Below the pieces are notes generated by a model. The model was not told where the DNA came from, searched no databases, and was given only the letters and a program-made list of their open reading frames with translations. Below, in pieces: positions 36,701-48,637 of a stretch of DNA of 64,000 nucleotides; position 1 is the first letter of the stretch, and each line of letters starts with the position of its first letter. The stretch spans positions 186,001 through 250,000 of the forward strand of contig NW_026291489.1 of assembly GCF_023091745.1 (NCBI RefSeq). The letters are read 5' to 3'. This stretch comes from Budorcas taxicolor (lineage: Eukaryota; Chordata; Mammalia; Artiodactyla; Bovidae). A program made the translations under genes and the position numbers.

Positions 36701-39338
36701 AGTTGCGGCAGGTGTTCTCGAGTTACGACGGGGACCTCAGGGACCCGCTCTGGTGGCCTCAGGAAAGGCCAGTCCCCATGCGAGTTGCTAGGGGACCTCT
36801 CGGGATTCCTCTCCCGTCCATGCCGGGGCCTCAGTCCTTGTGTGGAGTCGGGGCCGGAACCTGAGGATTCCTCTCCAGTGTTGCCATGGATCTTGGGGTG
36901 CTTCTGAGTCTCCCCAGGGGAGTCAGGCCTCGTCTCGAGTGGGGGCATGCACGTGCGCTTTCCTCCCGAGCTGCAGCAGTAGTGTCACGCTTCCTGTCAC
37001 GTGGATCAAGGGATCTGTGGCTTTCCCTCGAGGCTGTCCCTCGAGGCTTTCCCACGAGGCTTTCCCACAGGGCTGTGCCACGTGCCACCTTGGTGTGAGT
37101 CGATCCTCGGCGTGAAAGACGAGCCGGTGAAGGGAAAAGAGGTTCCTCTGGAATGGACTGAGACATCTGGGGGACTCTTGGAATGGTGGCACGACCCTGG
37201 AGTTCCTCTCGCCGTTCCTGTTGAGAGGGCCTCCTCTTGAGATGCGACGGGAACGCCGGGAACTCTTTCCCGACGAAGCAGGGAAAGGATCCCTCATCTC
37301 GAGCTACGAGGCGGAAACGGGGCTCCTCTGGATGTGGGCGGGACCCTCGTGATTCCGCTCGAGTGGAGACGGGTATGTCGGGGAACTTCTTGATTTGCAC
37401 CAAGGGTGTGAAGGAGCCTTTCGAAGTTCCAGAGGTGAGGTGTGATCAGCCTCGAGACGCCTCAGCGGAAATGGGCCTCATCTCGCCTGGAGGGGAGAAC
37501 CTCCTGGATTTTCTCGAGTTGCGGCAGGTGTTCTCGAGTTACGACGGGGACCTCAGGGACCCGCTCTGGTGGCCTCAGGAAAGGCCAGTCCCCATGCGAG
37601 TTGCTAGGGGACCTCTCGGGATTCCTCTCCCGTCCATGCCGGGGCCTCAGTCCTTGTGTGGAGTCGGGGCCGGAACCTGAGGATTCCTCTCCAGTGTTGC
37701 CATGGATCTTGGGGTGCTTCTGAGTCTCCCCAGGGGAGTCAGGCCTCGTCTCGAGTGGGGGCATGCACGTGCGCTTTCCTCCCGAGCTGCAGCAGTAGTG
37801 TCACGCTTCCTGTCACGTGGATCAAGGGATCTGTGGCTTTCCCTCGAGGCTGTCCCTCGAGGCTTTCCCACGAGGCTTTCCCACAGGGCTGTGCCACGTG
37901 CCACCTTGGTGTGAGTCGATCCTCGGCGTGAAAGACGAGCCGGTGAAGGGAAAAGAGGTTCCTCTGGAATGGACTGAGACATCTGGGGGACTCTTGGAAT
38001 GGTGGCACGACCCTGGAGTTCCTCTCGCCGTTCCTGTTGAGAGGGCCTCCTCTTGAGATGCGACGGGAACGCCGGGAACTCTTTCCCGACGAAGCAGGGA
38101 AAGGATCCCTCATGTCGAGCTACGAGGCGGAAACGGGGCTCCTCTGGATGTGGGCGGGACCCTCGTGATTCCTCTCGAGTGGAGACGGGTATGTCGGGGA
38201 ACTTCTTGATTTGCACCAAGGGTGTGAAGGAGCCTTTCGAAGTTCCAGAGGTGAGGTGTGATCAGCCTCGAGACGCCTCAGCGGAAATGGGCCTCATCTC
38301 GCCTGGAGGGGAGAACCTCCTGGATTTTCTCGAGTTGCGGCAGGTCTTCTCGAGTTACGACGGGGACCTCAGGGACCCGCTCTGGTGGCCTCAGGAAAGG
38401 CCAGTCCCCATGCGAGTTGCTAGGGGACCTCTCGGGATTCCTCTCCCGTCCATGCCGGGGCCTCAGTCCTTGTGTGGAGTCGGGGCCGGAACCTGAGGAT
38501 TCCTCTCCAGTGTTGCCATGGATCTTGGGGTGCTTCTGAGTCTCCCCAGGGGAGTCAGGCCTCGTCTCGAGTGGGGGCATGCACGTGCGCTTTCCTCCCG
38601 AGCTGCAGCAGTAGTGTCACGCTTCCTGTCACGTGGATCAAGGGATCTGTGGCTTTCCCTCGAGGCTGTCCCTCGAGGCTTTCCCACGAGGCTTTCCCAC
38701 AGGGCTGTGCCACGTGCCACCTTTGTGTGAGTCGATCCTCGGCGTGAAAGACGAGCCGGTGAAGGGAAAAGAGGTTCCTCTGGAATGGACTGAGACATCT
38801 GGGGGACTCTTGGAATGGTGGCACGACCCTGGAGTTCCTCTCGCCGTTCCTGTTGAGAGGGCCTCCTCTTGAGATGCGACGGGAACGCCGGGAACTCTTT
38901 CCCGACGAAGCAGGGAAAGGATCCCTCATCTCGAGCTACGAGGCGGAAACGGGGCTCCTCTGGATGTGGGCGGGACCCTCGTGATTCCGCTCGAGTGGAG
39001 ACGGGTATGTCGGGGAACTTCTTGATTTGCACCAAGGGTGTGAAGGAGCCTTTCGAAGTTCCAGAGGTGAGGTGTGATCAGCCTCGAGACGCCTCAGCGG
39101 AAATGGGCCTCATCTCGCCTGGAGGGGAGAACCTCCTGGATTTTCTCGAGTTGCGGCAGGTCTTCTCGAGTTACGACGGGGACCTCAGGGACCCGCTCTG
39201 GTGGCCTCAGGAAAGGCCAGTCCCCATGCGAGTTGCTAGGGGACCTCTCGGGATTCCTCTCCCGTCCATGCCGGGGCCTCAGTCCTTGTGTGGAGTCGGG
39301 GCCGGAACCTGAGGATTCCTCTCCAGTGTTGTCATGGA
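30784..39338 (+). repeat. 13-monomer unit, copy B (high-identity part)
   Basis: Second tandem copy of the segment at 20,174-28,732, 8,555 bp long. It starts just after a private change at 30,782 (GCTAAGAGG) and ends at 39,339, where GGAACTTGG replaces GGATCTTGG. Its homopolymer runs have the majority lengths, unlike copy A. The unit is 13 monomers, about 10.6 kb, and copies A and B directly abut once the less similar tail of A (28,733-30,783) is included. Confidence 0.85.
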
Positions 39339-41299
39339 ACTTGGGGTGCTTCTGAATCTCCCCAGGGGAGTCAGGCCTCGTCTCGAGTGGGGGCATGCAC
39401 GTGCGCTTTCCTCCCGAGCTGCAGCAGTAGTGTCACGCTTCCTGTCACGTGGATCAAGGGATCTGTGGCTTTCCCTCGAGGCTGTCCCTCGAGGCTTTCC
39501 CACGAGGCTTTCCCACAGGGCTGTGCCACGTGCCACCTTGGTGTGAGTCGATCCTCGGCGTGAAAGACGTGCCGGTGAACGGAAAAGAGGTTCCTCTGGA
39601 ATGGACTGAGACATCTGGGGGACTCTTGGAATGGTGGCACGACCCTGGAGTTCCTCTCGCCGTTCCTGTTGAGAGGGCCTCCTCTTGAGATGCGACGGGA
39701 ACGCCGGGAACTCTTTCCCGACGAAGCAGGGAAAGGATCCCTCATCTCGAGCTACGAGGCGGAAACGGGGCTCCTCTGGATGTGGGCGGGACCCTCGTGA
39801 TTCCGCTCGAGTGGAGACGGGTATGTCGGGGAACTTCTTGATTTGCACCAAGGGTGGGAAGGAGCCTTTCGAAGTTCCAGAGGTGAGGTGTGATCAGCCT
39901 CGAGACGCCTCAGCGGAAATGGGCCTCATCCTGCCTGGAGGGGAGAACCTCCTGGATTTTCTCGAGTTGCGGCAGGTCTTCTCGAGTTACGACGGGGACC
40001 TCAGGGACCCGCTCTGGTGGCCTCAGGAAAGGCCAGTCCCCATGCGAGTTGCTAGGGGACCTCTCGGGATTCCTCTCCCGTCCATGCCGGGGCCTCAGTC
40101 CTTGTGTGGAGTCGGGGCCGGAACCTGAGGATTCCTCTCCAGTGTTGCCATGGATCTTGGGGGGCTTCTGAGTCTCCCCAGGGGAGTCAGGCCTCGTCTC
40201 GAGTGGGGGCATGCACGTGCGCTTTCCTCCCGAGCTGCAGCAGTAGTGTCACGCTTCCTGTCACGTGGATCAAGGGATCTGTGGCTTTCCCTCGAGGCTG
40301 TCCCTCGAGGCTTTCCCACGAGGCTTTCCCACAGGGCTGTGCCACGTGCCACCTTGGTGTGAGTCGATCCTCGGCGTGAAAGACGAGCCGGTGAAGGGAA
40401 AAGAGGTTCCTCTGGAATGGACTGAGACATCTGGGGGACTCTTGGAATGGTGGCACCACCCTGGAGTTCCTCTCGCCGTTCTTGTTGAGAGGGCCTCCTC
40501 TTGAGATGCGACGGGAACTCCGGGAACTCTTTCCCGACTTTGCAGGGAAAGGATCCCTCATCTCGAGCTACGAGGCGGAAATGGGGCTCCTCTGGATGTG
40601 GGCGGGACCCTCGTGATTCCGCTCGAGTGGAGACGGGTATGTCGGGGAACTTCTTGATTTGCACCAAGGGTGTGAAGGAGCCTTTCGAAGTTCCAGAGGT
40701 GAGGTGTGATCAGCCTCGAGACGCCTCAGCGGAAATGGGCCTCATCTCGCCTGGAGGGGAGAACCTCCTGGATTTTCTCGAGTTGCGGCAGGTCTTCTCG
40801 AGTTACGACGGGGACCTCAGGGATCCGCTCTGGTGGCCTCAGGAAAGGCCAGTCCCCATGCGAGTTGCTAGGGGACCTCTCGGGATTCCTCTCCCGTCCA
40901 TGCCAGGGCCTCAGTCCTTGTGTGGAGTCGGGGACGGAACCTGAGGATTCCTCTCCAGTTTGACATGGATCTTGGGGTGCTTCTGAGTCTCCCCAGGGGA
41001 GTCAGGCCTCGTCTCGAGTGGGGGCATGCACGTGCGCTTTCCTCCCGAGCTGCAGCAGTAGTGTCACGCTTCCTGTCACGTGGATCAAGGGATCTGTGGC
41101 TTTCCCTCGAGGCTGTCCCTCGAGGCTTTCCCACGAGGCTTTCCCACAGGGCTGTGCCACGTGCCACCTTGGTGTGAGTCGATCCTCGGCGTGAAAGACG
41201 AGCCGGTGAAGGGAAAAGAGGTTCCTCTGGAATGGACTGAGACATCGGGGGACTCTTGGAATGGTGGCACGACCCTGGAGTTCCTCTCGCCGTTCCTGT

Positions 41300-44200
41300 T
41301 GAGAGGGCCTCCTCTTGAGATGCAACGGGAACGCCGGGAACTCTTTCCCGACGAAGCAGGGAAAGGATGCCTCATCTCGAGCTACGAGGCGGAAACGGGG
41401 CTCCTCTGGATGTGGGCGGGACCCTCGTGATTCCTCTCGAGTGGAGACGGGTATGTCGGGGAACTTCTTGATTTGCACCAAGGGTGTGAAGGAGCCTTTC
41501 GAAGTTCCAGAGGTGAGGTGTGATGAGCCTCGAGACGCCTCAGCAGAAATGGGCCTCATCTCGCCTGGAGGGGAGAACCTCCTGGATTTTCTCGAGTTGC
41601 GGCAGGTCTTCTCGAGTTACGACGGGGACCTCAGGGACCCGCTCTGGTGGCCTCAGGAAAGGCCAGTCCCCATGCGAGTTGCTAGGGGACCTCTCGGGAT
41701 TCCTCTCCCGTCAATGCCGGGGCCTCAGTCCTTGTGTGGAGTCGGGGCCGGCCGGAACCTGAGGATTCCTCTCCAGTGTTGCCATGGATCTTGGGGTGCT
41801 TCTGAGTCTCCCCAGGGGAGTCAGGCCTCGTCTCGAGTGGGGGCATGCACGTGCGCTTTCCTCCCGAGCTGCAGCAGTAGTGTCACGCTTCCTGTCACGT
41901 GGATCAAGGGATCTGTGGCTTTCCCTCGAGGCTGTCCCTCGAGGCTTTCCCACGAGGCTTTCCCACAGGGCTGTGCCACGTGCCACCTTGGTGTGAGTCG
42001 ATCCTCGGCGTGAAAGACGAGCCGGTGAAGGGAAAAGAGGTTCCTCTGGAATGGACTGAGACATCTGTGGGACTCTTGGAATGGTGGCACGACCCTGGAG
42101 TTCCTCTCGCCGTTCCTGTTGAGAGGGCCTCCTCTTGAGTTGCGACGGGAACGCCGGGAACTCTTTCCCGACGAAGCAGGGAAAGGATCCCTCATCTCGA
42201 GCTACGAGGCGGAAATGGGGCTCCTCTGGATGTGGGCGGGACCCTCGTGATTCCTCTCGAGTGGAGACGGGTATGTCGGGGAACTTCTTGATTTGCACCA
42301 AGGGTGTGAAGGAGCCTTTCGAAGTTCCAGAGGTGAGGTGTGATCAGCCTCGAGACGCCTCAGCGGAAATGGGCCTCATCTCGCCTGGAGGGGAGAACCT
42401 CCTGGATTTTCTCGAGTTGCGGCAGGTCTTCTCGAGTTACGACGGGGACCTCAGGGACCCGCTCTGGTGGCCTCAGGAAAGGCCAGTCCCCATGCGAGTT
42501 GCTAGGGGACCTCTCGGGATTCCTCTCCCGTCCATGCCGGGGCCTCAGTCCTTGTGTGGAGTTGGGGCCGGAACCTGAGGATTCCTCTCCAGTGTTGCCA
42601 TGGATCTTGGGGTGCTTCTGAGTCTCCCCAGGGGAGTCAGGCCTCGTCTCGAGTGGGGGCATGCACGTGCGCTTTCCTCCCGAGCTGCAGCAGTAGTGTC
42701 ACGCTTCCTGTCACGTGGATCAAGGGATCTGTGGCTTTCCCTCGAGGCTGTCCCTCGAGGCTTTCCCACGAGGCTTTCCCACAGGGCTGTGCCACGTGCC
42801 ACCTTGGTGTGAGTCGATCCTCGGCGTGAAAGACGAGCCGGTGAAGGGAAAAGAGGTTCCTCTGGAATGGACTGAGACATCTGGGGGACTCTTGGAATGG
42901 TGGCACGACCCTGGAGTTCCTCTCGCCGTTCCTGTTGAGAGGGCCTCCTCTTGAGATGCGACGGGAACGCCGGGAACTCTTTCCCGACGAAGCAGGGAAA
43001 GGATCCCTCATCTCGATCTACGAGGCAGAAACGGGGCTCCTCTGGATGTGGGCGGGACCCTCGTGATTCCGCTCGATTGGAGACGGGTATGTCGGGGAAA
43101 TTCTTGAGTTGCACCAAGGGTGTGAAGGACCCTTTCGAATTTCCAGAGGTGAGGTGTGATCAGCCTCGAGACACCTCAGCGGAAATGGGCCTCATCTCGC
43201 CTGGAGGGGAGAACCTCCTGGATTTTCTCGAGTTGCGGCAGGTCTTCTCGAATTACGACGGGGACCTCAGGGACCCGCTCTGGTGGCCTCAGGAAAGGCC
43301 AGTCCCCATGCGAGTTGCTAGGGGACCTCTCGGGATTCCTCTCCCGTCCATGCCGGGGCCTCAGTCCTTGTGTGGAGTCGGGGCCGGAACCTGAGGATTC
43401 CTCTCCAGTGTTGCCATGGATCTTGGGGTGCTTCTGAGTCTCCCCAGGGGAGTCAGGCCTCGTCTCGAGTGGGGGCATGCACGTGCGCTTTCCTCCCGAG
43501 CTGCAGCAGTAGTGTCACGCTTCCTGTCACGTGGATCAAGGGATCTGTGGCTTTCCCTCGAGGCTGTCCCTCGAGGCTTTCCCACGAGGCTTTCCCACAG
43601 GGCTGTGCCACGTGCCACCTTGGTGTGAGTCGATCCTCGGCGTGAAAGACGAGCCGGTGAAGGGAAAAGAGGTTCCTCTGGAATGGACTGAGACATCTGG
43701 GGGACTCTTGGAATGGTGGCACGACCCTGGAGTTCCTCGCGCCGTTCCTGTTGAGAGGGCCTCCTCTTGAGATGCGACGGGAACGCCGGGAACTCTTTCC
43801 CGACGAAGCAGGGAAAGGATCCCTCATCTCGAGCTACGAGGCGGAAACGGGGCTCCTCTGGATGTGGGCGGGACCCTCGTGATTCCGCTCGAGTGGAGAC
43901 GGGTATGTCGGGGAACTTCTTGATTTGCACCAAGGGTGTGAAGGACCCTTTCGAAGTTCCAGAGGTGAGGTGTGATCAGCCTCGAGACGCCTCAGCGGAA
44001 ATGGGCCTCATCTCGCCTGGAGGGGAGAACCTCCTGGATTTTCTCGAGTTGCGGCAGGTCTTCTCGAGTTACGACGGGGACCTCAGGGACCCGCTCTGGT
44101 GGCCTCAGGAAAGGCCAGTCCCCATGCGAGTTGCTAGGGGACCTCTCGGGATTCCTCTCCCGTCCATGCCGGGGCCTCAGTCCTTGTGTGGAGTCGGGGC

Positions 44201-47200
44201 CGGAACCTGAGGATTCCTCTCCAGTGTTGCCATGGATCTTGGGGTGCTTCTGAGTCTCCCCAGGGGAGTCAGGCCTCGTCTCGAGTGGGGGCATGCACGT
44301 GCGCTTTCCTCCCGAGCTGCAGCAGTAGTGTCACGCTTCCTGTCACGTGGATCAAGGGATCTGTGGCTTTCCCTCGAGGCTGTCCCTCGAGGCTTTCCCA
44401 CGAGGCTTTCCCACAGGGCTGTGCCACGTGCCACCTTGGTGTGAGTCGATCCTCGGCGTGAAAGACGAGCCGGTGAAGGGAAAAGAGGTTCCTCTGGAAT
44501 GGACTGAGACATCTGGGGGACTCTTGGAATGGTGGCACGACCCTGGAGTTCCTCTCGCCGTTCTTGTTGAGAGGGCCTCCTCTTGAGATGCGACGGGAAC
44601 TCCGGGAACTCTTTCCCGACTTTGCAGGGAAAGGATCCCTCATCTCGAGCTACGAGGCGGAAACGGGGCTCCTCTGGATGTGGGCGGGACCCTCGTGATT
44701 CCTCTCGAGTGGAGACGGGTATGTCCGGGAACTTCTTGATTTGCACCAAGGGTGTGAAGGAGCCTTTCGAAGTTCCAGAGTGGAGGTGTGATCAGCCTCG
44801 AGACGCCTCAGCGGAAATGGGCCTCATCTCGCCTGGAGGGGAGAACCTCCTGGATTTTCTCGAGTTGCGGCAGGTCTTCTCGAGTTACGACGGGGACCTC
44901 AGGGACCCGCTGTGGTGTCCTCAGGAAAGGCCAGTCCCCATGCGAGTTGCTAGGGGACCTCTCGGGATTCCTCTCCCGTCCATGCCGGGGCCTCAGTCCT
45001 TGTGTGGAGTCGGGGCCGGAACCTGAGGATTCCTCTCCAGTTTGCCATGGATCTTGGGGTGCTTCTGAGTCTCCCCAGGGGAGTAAGGCCTCGTCTCGTG
45101 TGGGGGCATGCACGTGCGCTTTCCTCCCGAGCTGCAGCAGTAGTGTCACGCTTCCTGTCACGTGGATCAAGGGATCTGTGGCTTTCCCTCGAGGCTGTCC
45201 CTCGAGGCTTTCCCACGAGGCTTTCCCACAGGGCTGTGCCACGTGCCACCTTGGTGTGAGTCGATCCTCGGCGTGAAAGACGAGCCGGTGAAGGGAAAAG
45301 AGGTTCCTCTGGAATGGACTGAGACATCTGGGGGACTCTTGGAATGGTGGCACGACCCTGGAGTTCCTCTCGCCGTTCCTGTTGAGAGGGCCTCCTCTTG
45401 AGATGCGACGGGAACGCCGGGAACTCTTTCCCGACGAAGCAGGGAAAGGATCCCTCATCTCGAGCTACGAGGCGGAAACGGGGCTCCTCTGGATGTGGGC
45501 GGGACCCTCGTGATTCCGCTCGAGTGGAGACGGGTATGTCGGGGAACTTCTTGATTTGCACCAAGGGTGTGAAGGACCCTTTCGAAGTTCCAGAGGTGAG
45601 GTGTGATCAGCCTCGAGACGCCTCAGCGGAAATGGGCCTCATCTTGCCTGGAGGGGAGAACCTCCTGGATTTTCTCGAGTTGCGGCAGGTCTTCTCGAGT
45701 TACGACGGGGACCTCAGGGACCCGCTCGGGTGGCCTCAGGAAAGGCCAGTCCCCATGCGAGTTGCTAGGGGACCTCTCGGGATTCCTCTCCCGTCCATGC
45801 TGGGGCCTCAGTCCTTGTGTGGAGTCGGGGCCAGAACCTGAGGATTCCTCTCCAGTGTTGCCATGGATCTTGGGGTGCTTCTGAGTCTCCCCAGGGGAGT
45901 CAGGCCTCGTCTCGAGTGGGGGCATGCACGTGCGCTTTCCTCCCGAGCTGCAGCAGTAGTGTCACGCTTCCTGTCACGTGGATCAAGGGATATGTGGCTT
46001 TCCCTCGAGGCTGTCCCTCGACGCTTTCCCACGAGGCTTTCCCACAGGGCTGTGCCACGTGCCACCCTGGTGTGAGTCGATCCTCGGCATGAAAGACGAG
46101 CCGGTGAAGGGAAAAGAGGTTCCTCTGGAATGGACTGAGACATCTGGGGGACTCTTTGAATGGTGGCACGACCCTGGAGTTCCTCTCGCCGTTCTTGTTG
46201 AGAGGGCCTCCTCTTGAGATGCGACGGGAACTCCGGGAACTCTTTCCCGACTTTGCAGGGAAAGGATCCCTCATCTCGAGCTACGAGGCGGAAACGGGGC
46301 TCCTCTGGATGTGGGCGGGACCCTCGTGATTCCGCTCGAGTGGAGACGGGTATGTCGGGGAACTTCTTGATTTGCACCAAGGGTGTGAAGGAGCCTTTCG
46401 AAGTTCCAGAGGGGAGGTGTGATCAGCCTCGAGACGCCTCAGCGGAAATGGGCCTCATCTCGCCTGGAGGGGAGAACCTCCTGGATTTTCTCGAGTGGCG
46501 GCAGGTCTTCTCGAGTTACGACGGGGACCTCAGGGACCCGCTGTGGTGTCCTCAGGAAAGGCCAGTCCCCATGCGAGTTGCTAGGGGACTTCTCGGGATT
46601 CCTCTCCCGTCCATGCCGGGGCCTCAGTCCTTGTGTGGAGTCGGGGACGGAACCTGAGGATTCCTCTCCAGTGTTGCCATGGATCTTGGGGTGCTTCTGA
46701 GTCTCCCCAGGGGAGTCAGGCCTCGTCTCGTGTGGGGGCATGCAAGTGCGCTTTCCTCCCGAGCTGCAGCAGTAGTGTCACGCTTCCTGTCACGTGGATC
46801 AAGGGATCTGTGGCTTTCCCTCGAGGCTGTCCCTCGAGGCTTTCCCACGAGGCTTCCCACAGGGCTGTGCCACGTGCCACCTTGGTGTGAGTCGATCCTC
46901 GGCGTGAAAGACGAGCCGGTGAAGGGAAAAGAGGTTCCTCTGGAATGGACTGAGACATCTGGGGGACTCTTGGAATGGTGGCACGACCCTGGAGTTCCTC
47001 TCGCCGTTCCTGTTGAGAGGGCCTCCTCTTGAGATGCGACGGGAACGCCGGGAACTCTTTCCCGACGAAGCAGGGAAAGGATCCCTCATCTCGAGCTACG
47101 AGGCGGAAACGGGGCTCCTCTGGATGTGGGCGGGACCCTCGTGATTCCGCTCGAGTGGAGACGGGTATGTCGGGGAACTTCTTGATTTGCACCAAGGGTG

Positions 47201-48637
47201 TGAAGGACCCTTTCGAAGTTCCAGAGGTGAGGTGTGATCAGCCTCGAGACGCATCAGCGGAAATGGGCCTCATCTCGCCTGGAGGGGAGAACCTCCTGGA
47301 TTTTCTCGAGTTGCGGCAGGTCTTCTCGAGTTACGACGGGGACCTCAGGGACCCGCTCGGGTGGCCTCAGGAAAGGCCAGTCCCCATGCGAGTTGCTAGG
47401 GGACCTCTCGGGATTCCTCTCCCGTCCATGCCGGGGCCTCAGTCCTTGTGTGGAGTCGGGGCCGGAACCTGAGGATTCCTCTCCAGTGTTGCCATGGATC
47501 TTGGGGTGCTTCTGAGTCTCCCCAGGGGAGTCAGGCCTCGTCTCGAGTGGGGGCATGCACGTGCGCTTTCCTCCCGAGCTGCAGCAGTAGTGTCACGCTT
47601 CCTGTCACGTGGATCAAGGGATATGTGGCTTTCCCTCGAGGCTGTCCCTCGAGGCTTTCCCACGAGGCTTTCCCACAGGGCTGTGCCACGTGCCACCTTG
47701 GTGTGAGTCGATCCTCGGCATGAAAGACGAGCCGGTGAAGGGAAAAGAGGTTCCTCTGGAATGGACTGAGACATCTGGGGGACTCTTTGAATGGTGGCAC
47801 GACCCTGGAGTTCCTCTCGCCGTTCTTGTTGAGAGGGCCTCCTCTTGAGATGCGACGGGAACTCCGGGAACTCTTTCCCGACTTTGCAGGGAAAGGATCC
47901 CTCATCTCGAGCTACGAGGCGGAAACGGGGCTCCTCTGGATGTGGGCGGGACCCTCGTGATTCCGCTCGAGTGGAGACGGGTATGTCGGGGAACTTCTTG
48001 ATTTGCACCAAGGGTGTGAAGGACCCTTTCGAAGTTCCAGAGGTGAGGTGTGATCAGCCTCGAGACGCCTCAGCGGAAATGGGCCTCATCTCGCCTGGAG
48101 GGGAGAACCTCCTGGATTTTCTCGAGTTGCGGCAGGTCTTCTCGAGTTACGACGGGGACCTCAGGGACCCGCTCTGGTGGCCTCAGGAAAGGCCAGTCCC
48201 CATGCGAGTTGCTAGGGGACCTCTCGGGATTCCTCTCCCGTCCATGCCGGGGCCTCAGTCCTTGTGTGGAGTCGGGGCCGGAACCTGAGGATTCCTCTCC
48301 AGTTTGACATGGATCTTGGGGTGCTTCTGAGTCTCCCCAGGGGAGTCAGGCGTCGTCTCGAGTGGGGGCATGCACGTGCGCTTTCCTCCCGAGCTGCAGC
48401 AGTAGTGTCACGCTTCCTGTCACGTGGATCAAGGGATCTGTGGCTTTCCCTCGAGGCTGTCCCTCGAGGCTTTCCCACGAGGCTTTCCCACAGGGCTGTG
48501 CCACGTGCCACCTTGGTGTGAGTCGATCCTCGGCGTGAAAGACGAGCCGGTGAAGGGAAAAGAGGTTCCTCTGGAATGGACTGAGACATCTGGGGGACTC
48601 TTGGAATGGTGGCACGACCCTGGAGTTCCTCTCGCCT
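41300..48637 (+). repeat. Zone V: mixed core, P and Q monomers
   Basis: From about 41.3 to 44.6 kb the monomers are core-like with scattered private changes. From 44,583 two linked types alternate. Q (anchors 44583, 46214) has GACTTTGCAG, GCTGTGGTGTCC and CGTGTGGGGG. P (45398, 47029) has GCTCGGGTGG, GATATGTGGC, GGCATGAAAG and CTTTGAATGG. The monomer at 47845 joins a Q-like start to a core body. The P-Q pairs look like the precursors of the four-monomer unit that follows. Confidence 0.6.
41746..41753 (+). repeat. 4-bp insertion creating a GGCCGGCC site
   Basis: Core monomers read GTCGGGGCCGGAACC; here CCGG is duplicated, giving GGGGCCGGCCGGAACC. With single-base losses elsewhere this explains the 820-bp anchor spacing from 41315 to 42135. 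GGCCGGCC is the FseI recognition sequence, and I saw it nowhere else in the window. Confidence 0.8.
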
